DNA of 64,000 bases from Methylobacterium frigidaeris (GTDB lineage: Bacteria > Pseudomonadota > Alphaproteobacteria > Rhizobiales > Beijerinckiaceae), in NCBI RefSeq assembly GCF_022179185.1, contig NZ_BPQJ01000028.1, positions 1 to 64,000 on the forward strand. Reading direction: 5' to 3'. Shown in pieces: positions 34,157-42,171 of this stretch; within the stretch, counting starts at the first letter, position 1; each line of letters begins with the position of its first letter. The translations under genes and the position numbers were made by a program. The notes below the pieces were generated by a model. It saw only the letters and a program-made list of their open reading frames with translations, was not told the origin of the DNA and did not search any database.

Positions 34157-35089
34157 TTGAGTGAGTCGGTCTGCGACGCGGCTGAGCCGAGTGCCATCTC
34201 TGGAAAGGGCTGGGGCAGCATCCTGCGACGGCTCGCACGCTCGCTGACACGCGACGACATCTGGCTGCGCTCGGCGGGCGTCGCCTTCTACACCCTGCTG
34301 GCTGCTGTTCCGGCCCTGGCCGTTCCGGTCTCGGTATACGGCCTGGTCGCCGATCCGGCCGCCGTCCGCGATCCCATCCAGATGCTGGGTGGGTTGCTGC
34401 CGCCTGAGACAAGCCGCTTCCTGGCCGATCAGATGCAAGCCGTGGCAACCAGCTCCAGGGTGAACCTCGGTGCGGGGCTCGGCGGCGCCGTTCTCGCCGC
34501 ACTCTGGGGTGGCCGCTCAGGCGCCTCCGCGATGGTTGCCGCCCTAAACCTGGCTTACGGCGAGTGTGAGCAGCGCAGCTTCCTCCGACGCGAGCAGGTC
34601 GTCCTCACAGTTGGGCTGACAACGCTCGCATTCGTCGCGCTGGCCTTTGTCCTGATCGCGTTCCTGCCGCTCGCGGTCGCTGCGCTGCCGACGAATGAGC
34701 AGCACACGCTGATCCGGCTCGGACGCTGGCCAGGGCTCGCCACCCTGATGGTGCTGGATCTCGGCCTTCTCTACCGATCTGCGCCGAGTCGGCGACCGGC
34801 CAAGTGGCGGTGGGTGAGTGCCGGTGCGGTTGTTGCCACCATCCTATGGCTCGCAGGCTCGACCGGGTTCTCGTTGTATGTTGAGCGTGTCGGCTCCTAC
34901 AACCACGCCTTCGGCACGCTTGGTGCGGTGATGCTTCTGCTGACCTGGCTGTTTATGTCAGCGTTCGTAGTCTTGCTCGGTGCGGAGCTAAATGCGGAAC
35001 TGGAGCGTCAGACGACGCGGGATACGACCGAAGGTGCGGAGCGGCCGGAAGGCCAGCGTGGAGCCACCGTAGCCGACACGACACCGTAA
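34157..35089 (+). CDS. YihY/BrkB-family inner membrane protein
   Basis: This 310-residue multi-span membrane protein has about six hydrophobic segments. Family landmarks are GVAFYTLLAAVPALAVPVSVYGL near 37-59, WGGRSGASAMVAALNLAYGE near 115-135 and the C-terminal YNHAFGTLGAVMLLLTWLF followed by VLLGAELNAELER. The start is TTG 34157, supported by AGAAGG five to six bases upstream. The polar C-terminus is rich in Arg and Glu. The family was once annotated as ribonuclease BN, which is not supported; its real role is unclear. It stands alone and is followed by a hairpin. Confidence 0.88.
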   Translation: MSESVCDAAEPSAISGKGWGSILRRLARSLTRDDIWLRSAGVAFYTLLAAVPALAVPVSVYGLVADPAAVRDPIQMLGGLLPPETSRFLADQMQAVATSSRVNLGAGLGGAVLAALWGGRSGASAMVAALNLAYGECEQRSFLRREQVVLTVGLTTLAFVALAFVLIAFLPLAVAALPTNEQHTLIRLGRWPGLATLMVLDLGLLYRSAPSRRPAKWRWVSAGAVVATILWLAGSTGFSLYVERVGSYNHAFGTLGAVMLLLTWLFMSAFVVLLGAELNAELERQTTRDTTEGAERPEGQRGATVADTTP

Positions 35090-35108
35090 GGCGGAGCAAA
35101 AGTCCGCC
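35090..35108 (+). terminator. Hairpin after the YihY/BrkB gene
   Basis: GGCGGA at 35090-35095 pairs with TCCGCC at 35103-35108 around a 7-base A-rich loop, starting at the base after the stop codon. It is followed by AT-rich but not T-only sequence. A weak terminator is likely. Confidence 0.5.
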
Positions 35109-35355
35109 GCCTTGGAATATTGCGGACTGGGGTGAACGTAATAATCTTGTAGATCGCGACCTAATTACAGAAAAAATCATTTTCTTTGCAATACTGTCAG
35201 CATTCCCGGATGACGCTCTTTGACAGATCACAAAGCGCCCGTCTGTTGACTGCACCCACGGAGCGCGCTGTCCGACGTCCGCTGTGGCGCCGACGGAGCC
35301 GGGACGCTAGCTATGCATCAGGCGCAGTCGCCTGATTGATCGGAGAGGATCTGCC

Positions 35356-35889
35356 CTAATGGAACGATGGCGGGCGGCGGAAGGGCGGCCGTGCGCGTTT
35401 GCTATGCTGCCGACAACCACACCTGCAAGGCTGGGGTGCAAAGATCGTGATGTTGGAGTTGATCTGATAAGCGGCGCTCGGCTTTGTGTTAATGAAGCGC
35501 AGCCGAATTGGACTCTCGCCCAATATCGCACCAAAGCTTGGCGTCACCCGCATTGGCAGGCAGGTGTCGAGCGCGAGTGTGGCCGCCTCCACGAAGCGCA
35601 TCTGAGCGTCGGCATCGCCGGTCAGACGACGTGCTGTGACAAGGGGTTTGCCGCGCAAAGCGCCCGCTTTATTGAGACCGAAGCGGAAGGCGATCAGCGA
35701 GCCTTCTGTTCCCGAAGGAACCTGCCAGCAGTTTTCTAACCGCTTGCGGAAGTCCGCCCAGTTGTCTACGGCACCTTGCGCGCGCGCCGGCACCATCCCG
35801 AACAGACCAACGACCAGAGGCAGAACGGCAGTAAGGCCGGTGTGGATGCCTAACTTAATTCGCAGTGCTCGAAGGCCAAACCAGGTCAT
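35356..35889 (-). CDS. Exported protein of unknown function
   Basis: This 177-residue protein has a signal peptide (about 1-38, with the core GLTAVLPLVVGLFGMVPARAQ). The mature domain has two Cys (ENCWQVP and LDTCLPM) that could form a disulfide. The pattern WADFRKRLENCWQVP, then ITFRF-like LIAFRFGLNKAG and PIRLRFINT, resembles the TonB/TolA C-terminal-like fold of small periplasmic proteins. GGGGAG lies directly before ATG 35889. The last about 25 residues are Arg/Pro/Cys-rich and may be a late extension. Function unknown. Confidence 0.7.
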   Translation of the reverse strand: MTWFGLRALRIKLGIHTGLTAVLPLVVGLFGMVPARAQGAVDNWADFRKRLENCWQVPSGTEGSLIAFRFGLNKAGALRGKPLVTARRLTGDADAQMRFVEAATLALDTCLPMRVTPSFGAILGESPIRLRFINTKPSAAYQINSNITIFAPQPCRCGCRQHSKRARPPFRRPPSFH

Positions 35890-36001
35890 GTCTCCCCTTT
35901 CGGCCCATGTCTAGAAAAGAAGAAACTATTGGTGACAGGCTGGGTGAATGTAGCTACCAGGTCGTCAACAGGGACCAAATTCTCTTGCAGAAGACAGTAT
36001 T

Positions 36002-36385
36002 TTACTTGTGTGCGACCAACTTTCTCAGCATGGGAGCGAGGGCCCCGACGATGTCGGGCTTGAGGACGAACTCGGCCCCGTCTGGCAGCGGACCCGAGGT
36101 CGGGTCTGAATGCCCGGATGTCACAACGACCGCCATCTCAGGCCGGCGCTGACGGGCCTCCTGCGCCAATTCCCACCCGTCAATGGATCCCGGCACGTGC
36201 GCGTCGGTGACAAGGGCCGCTGCCGTCTTGAGGGCGGAGAGGAGAGCAAGCCCCTCATCCGTCGTCACCGCTTGGGCGACCTTGAAACCCGCCTCGATCA
36301 GGAGCGCCGTGATCGCTTCTCTCTGGTCAGCCTCCTCCTCGACCAAGATGACGACTCGCGGCTGCTCAGGATCAATGTCGGTCAT
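36002..36385 (-). CDS. Stand-alone response regulator receiver
   Basis: This 127-residue single receiver domain has no output module. The acceptor Asp is in ALVTDAHVPGS at about residue 57, and the Lys is in EFVLKPDI. The acidic pocket appears as EEEAD instead of the usual DD pair, which may weaken phosphorylation. The start at 36385 gives a normal receiver length; the frame is open upstream without similarity. Orphan hybrid kinases occur at 21412 and 29060, and such single receivers often pass phosphate between kinases. A link here is only a suggestion. Confidence 0.75.
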   Translation of the reverse strand: MTDIDPEQPRVVILVEEEADQREAITALLIEAGFKVAQAVTTDEGLALLSALKTAAALVTDAHVPGSIDGWELAQEARQRRPEMAVVVTSGHSDPTSGPLPDGAEFVLKPDIVGALAPMLRKLVAHK

Positions 36386-36470
36386 AACTGCCGTTTCCCA
36401 TCCCGCTACCCACAATCCGCGCCGGTGGCTCAGTGGCACGTGCTGCTTGTCAGCCCCGTCACCATCTTTG

Positions 36471-37091
36471 TTAGCGATACGGCATCAAGCCCTGCGTCTG
36501 CTTGACGGCGTCTGCACAGGATCGATCGCCCTTCGCATTCAAGTCGACGGCTCGCTGCAGCGCCATCTTGGCTTGCGAGGCCTTGTCCTCAGACGATGAA
36601 CCCCTAGCAGTCGCGGCAGCACCTCCCTGAGCCGCCTCCGCTGCAGCCGTCGGCCGGTTCTCGGACTGGCGGCGAACGTCCTCGGGTGACGTCGCGATCC
36701 TGCCGCTGGCGATCGCGTCCGCTTGTCCAGCTCCAGCAGCGGCACCAACCGGGCCGGCCACGCCGCCGACGGTCCCCGGTGTGCCGCCCATCTCGCGAGA
36801 GGCACCGCCTTTCTGAGCTCGGTCCGTCTCAGGCGTCCCGACCGGCTGGTCCGCACTACCAGGCGAGGTGGACGCGGTTTTCTGGCCTGCAGTGTCATTC
36901 GGTCCCTTGCGCTGGCCGTAATCTGGCTCGGATACGGGAGCTCCCAACCCGACTTGCATGCTCAGATCACGCCGGAGCTTGGCGATGTCGTCCGTGCAGG
37001 GACCGCCCTCCTGAGCGAGTAGAGGCGCGGGAAGGAAGCCGATCGTGGTGAAAGCAGCAGCGCTGTAAAGAAGGCAGAGGCGTTTCATCAC
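36471..37091 (-). CDS. Exported low-complexity protein
   Basis: This 206-residue protein has a signal peptide (MKRLCLLYSAAAFTTIGFLPAPLLAQ). The N-terminal mature part is helical (CTDDIAKLRRDLSM). The middle is rich in Gly, Ala, Thr and Ser (about 60-150). A C-terminal helix with ASQAKMALQRAVDLNAKGD and CADAVKQTQGLM gives a second Cys. GGAGA precedes the paired ATG codons at 37088-37091. It resembles uncharacterised periplasmic proteins of Methylobacterium-type genomes. Role unknown. Confidence 0.65.
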   Translation of the reverse strand: MMKRLCLLYSAAAFTTIGFLPAPLLAQEGGPCTDDIAKLRRDLSMQVGLGAPVSEPDYGQRKGPNDTAGQKTASTSPGSADQPVGTPETDRAQKGGASREMGGTPGTVGGVAGPVGAAAGAGQADAIASGRIATSPEDVRRQSENRPTAAAEAAQGGAAATARGSSSEDKASQAKMALQRAVDLNAKGDRSCADAVKQTQGLMPYR

Positions 37092-37501
37092 TGGTCTCCG
37101 GTTTGCCTTGCCCCTTCAACTGCTGGGTGAAGTGAGGAGTTCACTTTCGGAAAAACAAACCGTTCGCCAGTCCGCTCAGCGGGCCACGGCGACAGCGCTG
37201 CAGTTGCGCCCCGAACCCACCTGATCCTGCTCCCGTACAATCGCCGTGAAGACCCGCACTTCAGCCACCGCCCACTTAATCTCGGAGACACCCTGGAGCT
37301 GAGGCGAGAACGTAGGCTGGTTCCGTACGCCGCTCCTATGCGAATCAGCAGGAATGGCAGAGGGGCAATCGACGACCTCGAATGGCCGCTGTTGGGTGCC
37401 GAGCGGCCGCTCTGGCGGCATCGGCTGAATGTCTGGAAGTGGCGCTTTCCAGTCCTTGGCATCAGGTTGTGACTCGATGCATGTGCGCCAGTGCGCGGGG
37501 C
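37092..37501. other. Intergenic with a possible small leftward gene
   Basis: A leftward frame at 37176-37421 encodes 81 residues with a protein-like part (FEVVDCPSAIPADSH, WAVAEVRVFTAIVREQDQVG) but no ribosome site or signal peptide. It may be the rear part of a decayed exported-protein gene. No other feature is evident between the exported protein and the IS3 remnant. Confidence 0.35.
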
Positions 37502-37782
37502 TCAGACGTTTCCCCGGCCGGCCTCCTGCAGGATCAGCGTGTCGAGCGCGAGATCCGCGATCGCCTTACGCAGCCGTTGGCACTCGGTCTCCAACTCCTT
37601 CATCCGGCGCACCTGGTCCGACTTCAGCCCGCCGAACTCCTGCGCCAACGATCGTAGGTCACCTCCGTCACGCCGATCGCCCGGATCGCGTCAGCCACGC
37701 TCTGTCCCTGCGAGACCAGCACGTCCACCTGCCGCAGCTCGGCCACCACTTCTTCCGGCTTGTACTTCTTCGTTCCCACCAT
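37502..37782 (-). pseudogene. IS3-family orfA remnant with frameshift
   Basis: Reading leftwards from ATG 37782, KKYKPEEVVAELRQVDVLVSQG and IRAIGVTEVTYDRWRR match the helix-turn-helix half of an IS3-family OrfA. A one-base loss near 37630 ends that frame early. The adjacent frame carries on with GLKSDQVRRMKELETECQRL and the leucine-zipper part, to a TGA at 37502. No orfB follows. This is a leftover of an element, possibly of the same group as the one at 1-640. Confidence 0.8.
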
Positions 37783-37802
37783 CCCCGGCATACCGGCATC
37801 GG

Positions 37803-37948
37803 TCTGCGCTCGGCTCGACGATCGCATCCGCGCCGACGTCATCGTGCAGAACGCCTTTGACAAGCGCTACACGCAGTAGCTCAACCTGCTGCCGAGCCAC
37901 GGCCTGACGGCCAAGGCCGCGATCATCATCAAGTTCGCGACGCGGTGA
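37803..37948 (+). pseudogene. C-terminal tail of a TonB-dependent receptor, with TAG
   Basis: The last about 48 codons of an outer-membrane receptor are recognisable: RADVIVQNAFDKRYTQ, then TAG at 37877-37879, then LNLLPSHGLTAKAAIIIKFATR and a stop. The TAG lies where an aromatic residue such as Tyr would be expected. The ending with alternating hydrophobics fits a closing beta-strand. Everything upstream is lost at the IS3 remnant, which probably caused the deletion. Confidence 0.65.
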
Positions 37949-37982
37949 TGCCGCGGCGGCCCGCGCCCTCCGGGTGCCGGCC

Positions 37983-39101
37983 TCAGGGCTTGCCCGAATC
38001 AAGGGGCGGCGCCGGCCGCGTCGCGCCGCAGGGCGTGCGCGAGAACCGGACCGGCGGCCGCGTCGCCAGGAGCGGCCCCTCCGTCGGATGGTCGATCGCC
38101 TCGAAGAAGCCAGTGGCGGCGAGGTGGGGATCGTCGAGCAGGTCCTCGATCCGGTTGACCCGCGTGCAGGGCACGTCGAGGGGGGCGAGCCGCGAGAGCC
38201 ACGCCTCGGTCGTGTCCCGGGCGAGGCAGGTGGCGAGGCGCTCGTAGAGGGTGTCGATCATCGCGGCGCGGGCGGCGTCGGACCCGAGGGCCTCCTCCTG
38301 CGCCCAATCCTCGCGGCCGGCGGCGCGGAAGACCGCGCGCCAGTGGCTCGCATTGTAGGGCAGGACCGCGATGTGGCCGTCGCGGGTCGGGTAGGGCCGG
38401 CGGTGCTTCGAGAGGAGGCGCGCGTAGCCGGACGGGCCGAGGGGCGGCCGGAAGGTGAGGCCGGCGAGATGCTCGACGGCGAGGAACGACACCATGGATT
38501 CGAACATCGGCATCTCGATCGCCTGTCCCTCTCCCGTGCGGGCGCGGTGGAACAGGGCGGCGCTGATCGCGGTGGTGACGTAGAGCGACGCGGTCTTGTC
38601 GGCCGCGATGGTCGGCGCGTAGCGGGGCTCGCCCCCGGCACGCCGCTCGAGATCGGCCCAGCCCGACGCCGCCTGGACGATGTCGTCGTAGGCCGGCCGG
38701 TCGCGGTAGGGCCCGTCCTGGCCGAAGCCGACGATCGCGCAGGTGATCAGCCCCGGATTGATCGTGCGCAGGCGCGCATCGTCGAGGCCGAGCCGGGCGG
38801 CGGCCTTCATCCGCATGTTGTGGACGAGGATGTCGGCGCCCCGGACGAGCTCGTCGAACCGGGCGCGGCCGGCCTCCTGCTTCAGGTCGAGGACGACGCT
38901 GTCCTTGCCGCGATTGCAGTTGAGGAACGCCGCTCCCATGCCGGGCGAGCGGGCAGGGCCCGGCGCGCGCAGGATGTCGCCGCCCGGTCCCTCGACCTTG
39001 ACGATCTCGGCGCCGAGCTCGGCGAGGATCTGCGTCGCGAAGGGCCCCGCGACGACCGTGCTCAGGTCGACGACCCTGATGCCTGCGAGCGGACCCGGCA
39101 T
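37983..39101 (-). CDS. CaiB/BaiF-family (class III) CoA-transferase
   Basis: This 372-residue enzyme moves CoA between carboxylic acids. Family landmarks are IRVVDLSTVVAGPFATQILAELGAEIVKVE at the N-terminus, NRGKDSVVLDLK, and the catalytic Asp region VHNMRMKAAARLGLD followed by GQDGPYRDRPAYDDIVQA. AGGAAGGGAG lies before the ATG. It is the last of three leftward genes (binding protein, SDR, CoA-transferase) with gaps of 36-46 bases. The set suggests uptake and CoA activation of an organic acid. The acid is not identifiable. Confidence 0.88.
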   Translation of the reverse strand: MPGPLAGIRVVDLSTVVAGPFATQILAELGAEIVKVEGPGGDILRAPGPARSPGMGAAFLNCNRGKDSVVLDLKQEAGRARFDELVRGADILVHNMRMKAAARLGLDDARLRTINPGLITCAIVGFGQDGPYRDRPAYDDIVQAASGWADLERRAGGEPRYAPTIAADKTASLYVTTAISAALFHRARTGEGQAIEMPMFESMVSFLAVEHLAGLTFRPPLGPSGYARLLSKHRRPYPTRDGHIAVLPYNASHWRAVFRAAGREDWAQEEALGSDAARAAMIDTLYERLATCLARDTTEAWLSRLAPLDVPCTRVNRIEDLLDDPHLAATGFFEAIDHPTEGPLLATRPPVRFSRTPCGATRPAPPLDSGKP

Positions 39102-39137
39102 GGCGCTTCTCCCTTCCTCGTACTCGGGCCCCGGCGC

Positions 39138-39908
39138 TCAGCGCGCCGTGAAGCCGCCATCGACGGGCAGGGCCACGCCCGTCACGTAGGAGGCATCGTC
39201 CGAGGCGAGCCAGAGCACCGCGTGGGCGGCCTCCTCCGGCCGGCACAGGCGCCCCATCGGCACCGCGGAGACCATGCGCGCCTCGGCGGCGGCGGCTTCG
39301 GCCGGATCGCCCGAGCGGCCGGTGAAGCCGAGCTTCATCGGCGTCTCGGCGAGGCCCGGGCAGACGACGTTCACCCGGACGTTGTCGGGTGCGAAGGTCT
39401 GGGCGAGGGACTTCGTCAGCCCGACCACCGCGAACTTGGCAGCCGAGTAGATCGGACTCCACATCGAGCCGACGAGGCCCGAGACGGAGGCGGTGAACAC
39501 GATCGACCCACCGCCGCGCCGGCGCATGTGCCCGATTGCCTCGCCGGCGGCGAGGGCCGCCGAGGTGACGTTGAGGTCGATGGCGAGCCGGTAGGCCGGC
39601 ACGTCGAGGTTCTCGATGCCGCCGGGCCCGGGGATGCCGGCATGGGCCCACAGCACGTCGATCCCACCGAGCGCGGCGGCGGCGTCGTGGATCGAGCCCC
39701 GCATCTCCTCGGGTTGCGAGAGGTCGGCCCGCACCGTCGCGATGTCATGGCCCTGCGCCGACATGTCGGCGGAAAGCCGCGCGAGCCCCTCGGCGTTCAC
39801 GTCGATGGCCACGACCCGCGCCCCCTCGCGCAGGAAGAGCTCGACGCCGGCGCGTCCCATCCCGGAGGCCGCGGCCGTCACCACCACGAGCTTGTTCGCC
39901 AGTCGCAT
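39138..39908 (-). CDS. Short-chain dehydrogenase/reductase
   Basis: This 256-residue SDR has the cofactor motif TAAASGMG at about 11-18, Asp at VVAIDVN (about 37), indicating NAD(H) preference, the NAG-equivalent WAHAGIPG, Ser in FTASVSG, and the catalytic Tyr/Lys in IYSAAKFAV. It ends VALPVDGGFTAR, typical of this group. GAGGAT precedes ATG 39908. It is cotranscribed with the binding protein upstream and the CoA-transferase downstream. It probably oxidises a hydroxy-acid or alcohol intermediate of the same pathway. Confidence 0.9.
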   Translation of the reverse strand: MRLANKLVVVTAAASGMGRAGVELFLREGARVVAIDVNAEGLARLSADMSAQGHDIATVRADLSQPEEMRGSIHDAAAALGGIDVLWAHAGIPGPGGIENLDVPAYRLAIDLNVTSAALAAGEAIGHMRRRGGGSIVFTASVSGLVGSMWSPIYSAAKFAVVGLTKSLAQTFAPDNVRVNVVCPGLAETPMKLGFTGRSGDPAEAAAAEARMVSAVPMGRLCRPEEAAHAVLWLASDDASYVTGVALPVDGGFTAR

Positions 39909-39954
39909 GGTCGTTGATCCTCAGCTTGCGTCGATGCCGTCGGGGCGGCGCCCG

Positions 39955-41172
39955 CTACTTCACGAACGGGCATCCGCCGTCCTTCAGGGGACGGAAGGCC
40001 TCCGGGCCCGGGATGGTGGCCAGGACCTTGTAGTAATCGTAGGGCTTCTTCGATTCGTCCGGCTTCTTGACCTCGACGAGCATCATGTCGTGCAACACGC
40101 GGCCGTCCTCGCGCAACATCGTCTTGCCGAAGAGCGGGTCGTCGAAGGTCCCCGCTTCCCGCATCGCCTTCACCACCGCGCCCCCGTCCTTGGCCGATCC
40201 GACCTTTGCGACCGCCCGAAGGAAGGCGATCGTTGCGGAATAGGCGCCAGCCTGGTTCATGGTGGGGTAGCGACCGTTGTTGCGGGCGGCGAAGCGCTCG
40301 CCGAAGGCCCGCGTCGCCGCGTTCAGGTCCCAGTAGAACCCTGTCGTCAGGCGCAGGCCCTGGGCGGTGCGCAGGCCCAGCGAATGGATGTCGGAGAGGA
40401 ATAAGAGCATGCCGGCGAGCTGCTGCCCGCTCTGGACGATGCCGAACTCCGCCGCCTGCTTGATGGCGTTGATCGTGTCGCCGCCCGCATTGGTCAGGCC
40501 GATCACCTGCGCCTGCGAGGCCTGGGCCTGCAGCAGGAACGACGAGAAGTCCTTGGCGTCGGTGGGATGGCGCACGGTTCCCGCCACCCGGCCGCCCTCG
40601 GCCTTCACCACGGCACTCGCGTCGCGCTCGAGCGCATGGCCGAGCGCGAAATCGGCCGTGATGAAGTACCAGGACTTGCCGCCGGCCTTCGTGATCGCCT
40701 CCGCGGTGCCGTGGGCGAGCGCCCAGGTGTCGTAGGTCCAATGCACGGAGTTCGGCGTGCAGGATTTGCCGGTCAGGTCCGAGGAGCCGGACGCGGTGAA
40801 CAGCGCGACCTTGTTCTTCTCCCGCACGAGCGGCGCGAGGGCGAGGGAGATCGCGCTCGTCGGCATGTCGACGACGGCGTCCACCCCGTCCGAGTCGAAC
40901 CACTTGCGCGCGATGGTGCTCGAGATATCGGGCTTGTTCTGAGCGTCGGCCGCGACGACCTCGACCGCAAGGCCCTTCGCCTCCGGCAGCTTGGCGAAAT
41001 CCTCCACGGCCATCCGGGTCGCCTCGGCGGCCCCGGCGCCGCCGATATCCGAGAAGATCCCGGACATGTCGGCGAGGACGCCGATCTTGACCGGGACCTG
41101 CGCCAAGGCGGCCGAAGACAGCGTCGTCGAGGCGGCGAGGGCGAGCGTCCCGAGGGTACGGCGAAGCGACAT
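39955..41172 (-). CDS. ABC transporter substrate-binding protein (LivK-like)
   Basis: This is a periplasmic binding protein of the branched-chain amino acid/organic acid type (Peripla_BP_6), 405 residues. It has a clear signal peptide (RRTLGTLALAASTTLSSAALAQ), then VKIGVLADMSGIFSDIGG. GGGAGGA lies before ATG 41172. It heads the leftward operon with an SDR and a CoA-transferase. No permease or ATPase gene is next to it, so it must use components encoded elsewhere. Aromatic acids and short carboxylates are frequent ligands of this group. It is divergent from the IclR gene. Confidence 0.88.
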   Translation of the reverse strand: MSLRRTLGTLALAASTTLSSAALAQVPVKIGVLADMSGIFSDIGGAGAAEATRMAVEDFAKLPEAKGLAVEVVAADAQNKPDISSTIARKWFDSDGVDAVVDMPTSAISLALAPLVREKNKVALFTASGSSDLTGKSCTPNSVHWTYDTWALAHGTAEAITKAGGKSWYFITADFALGHALERDASAVVKAEGGRVAGTVRHPTDAKDFSSFLLQAQASQAQVIGLTNAGGDTINAIKQAAEFGIVQSGQQLAGMLLFLSDIHSLGLRTAQGLRLTTGFYWDLNAATRAFGERFAARNNGRYPTMNQAGAYSATIAFLRAVAKVGSAKDGGAVVKAMREAGTFDDPLFGKTMLREDGRVLHDMMLVEVKKPDESKKPYDYYKVLATIPGPEAFRPLKDGGCPFVK

Positions 41173-41361
41173 GCATTCCTCCCTGCGGCGGGCCGACTAG
41201 TCGCGGCTGTCCGCATCACGGCACCGATCGTCGCGGCTCGCTAAATTCTTATGGAGGAATTTTTCATTCCTGATTATGAATAAGTCAAGCGCTGTTGGAG
41301 GCAGAGGGGGAGGCGGGATGCGTGTGGTGCCCCGAAGCACCGGCCGTTAGGTTGCGCAGCC

Positions 41362-42171
41362 ATGAACCCGGGCGGCGGTCGAACCCCGCACCGGCACGGG
41401 GCGACGGGACAGATGCAGGTCAAGCAGGCGGCCAACGTTCTCGAACTGCTGGAGTATTTCGCCGAGCGGCGGCGGCCGGCCACCCTCGCCGAGATCTCGG
41501 ACGATCTCGGCTGGCCGCGCTCGAGCACGTTCAACCTTGTCGGGACGATCGTCGAGAGGGGCTATCTCTACGAGCCGCGGCCGCGGGCCGGGTACTACCC
41601 GACCCCTCGCTGGCTCACGCTCGCCCTCACCGTGGCGGAGGCCGAGCCGCTCCCGGGCGTCGTCGACGACCTCGTGGCCGACGTGGCGGCCGCCACCGGC
41701 GAGACCACGGCGGTCGGCACCCTGACCGGCATCCACGCCCTGTTCCTCGTCGTGGCGGAATCCCGGCACCAGGTGCGCTACCACGCCCGGGTCGGCGACC
41801 GGGTTCCGGTCCATGCCAGCTCCGCCGGGCGGGCGATCCTCGCCCAGTATCCTGCGGCCTCGCGCGAGGCGATCTACCGCCGGGTCGCGTTCGAGCGCTT
41901 CTCCGACACGACGCCGCTGGGCGTGGAGAACGTGGAGCGTGCGCTGCTGGAGGCGGAGGAGCGCGGCTATCACCAGAGCGACTCGGAGTACATCGCCGAC
42001 CTCGCCGGCGTCGCCCTCCCGCTCCCCCTCGGCGACCGCCGGCTCTCGATCGTCGTCGCGGGGCCGACCTCGCGCTGCCTCGCGCGGCGGCCCGAGACCG
42101 CCGCCATCCTGAAGGCGGCCTTGTCCCGCCATGGCCTCGCGGAGCCCGGCCCTCAGGCCCAGTCGAGGTAG
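41362..42171 (+). CDS. IclR-family transcriptional regulator
   Basis: This 269-residue regulator has an N-terminal winged helix (about 20-80, VKQAANVLELLEYFAERRRPATLAEIS and WPRSSTFNLVGTI). The effector domain has GDRVPVHASSAGRAILAQ and VALPLPLGD. ATG 41362 lacks a ribosome site; ATG 41413 is a plausible alternative. It is divergent from the binding-protein/SDR/CoA-transferase operon, with about 190 bases between, and probably controls it. Its 3' end overlaps the convergent AraC gene by 19 bases. Confidence 0.88.
   Translation: MNPGGGRTPHRHGATGQMQVKQAANVLELLEYFAERRRPATLAEISDDLGWPRSSTFNLVGTIVERGYLYEPRPRAGYYPTPRWLTLALTVAEAEPLPGVVDDLVADVAAATGETTAVGTLTGIHALFLVVAESRHQVRYHARVGDRVPVHASSAGRAILAQYPAASREAIYRRVAFERFSDTTPLGVENVERALLEAEERGYHQSDSEYIADLAGVALPLPLGDRRLSIVVAGPTSRCLARRPETAAILKAALSRHGLAEPGPQAQSR

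Noticed and set aside
34157..35089. Ribonuclease BN annotation for the YihY/BrkB gene
   Set aside because: The protein is a multi-span membrane protein without nuclease motifs. The old name of the family is a known misassignment.
9074..37879. Genome-wide TAG reassignment
   Set aside because: TAG also ends intact genes in the window (VirG-like regulator at 4626, VirA-like kinase at 8107), so it works as a stop. Only suppression or decay remain as explanations.
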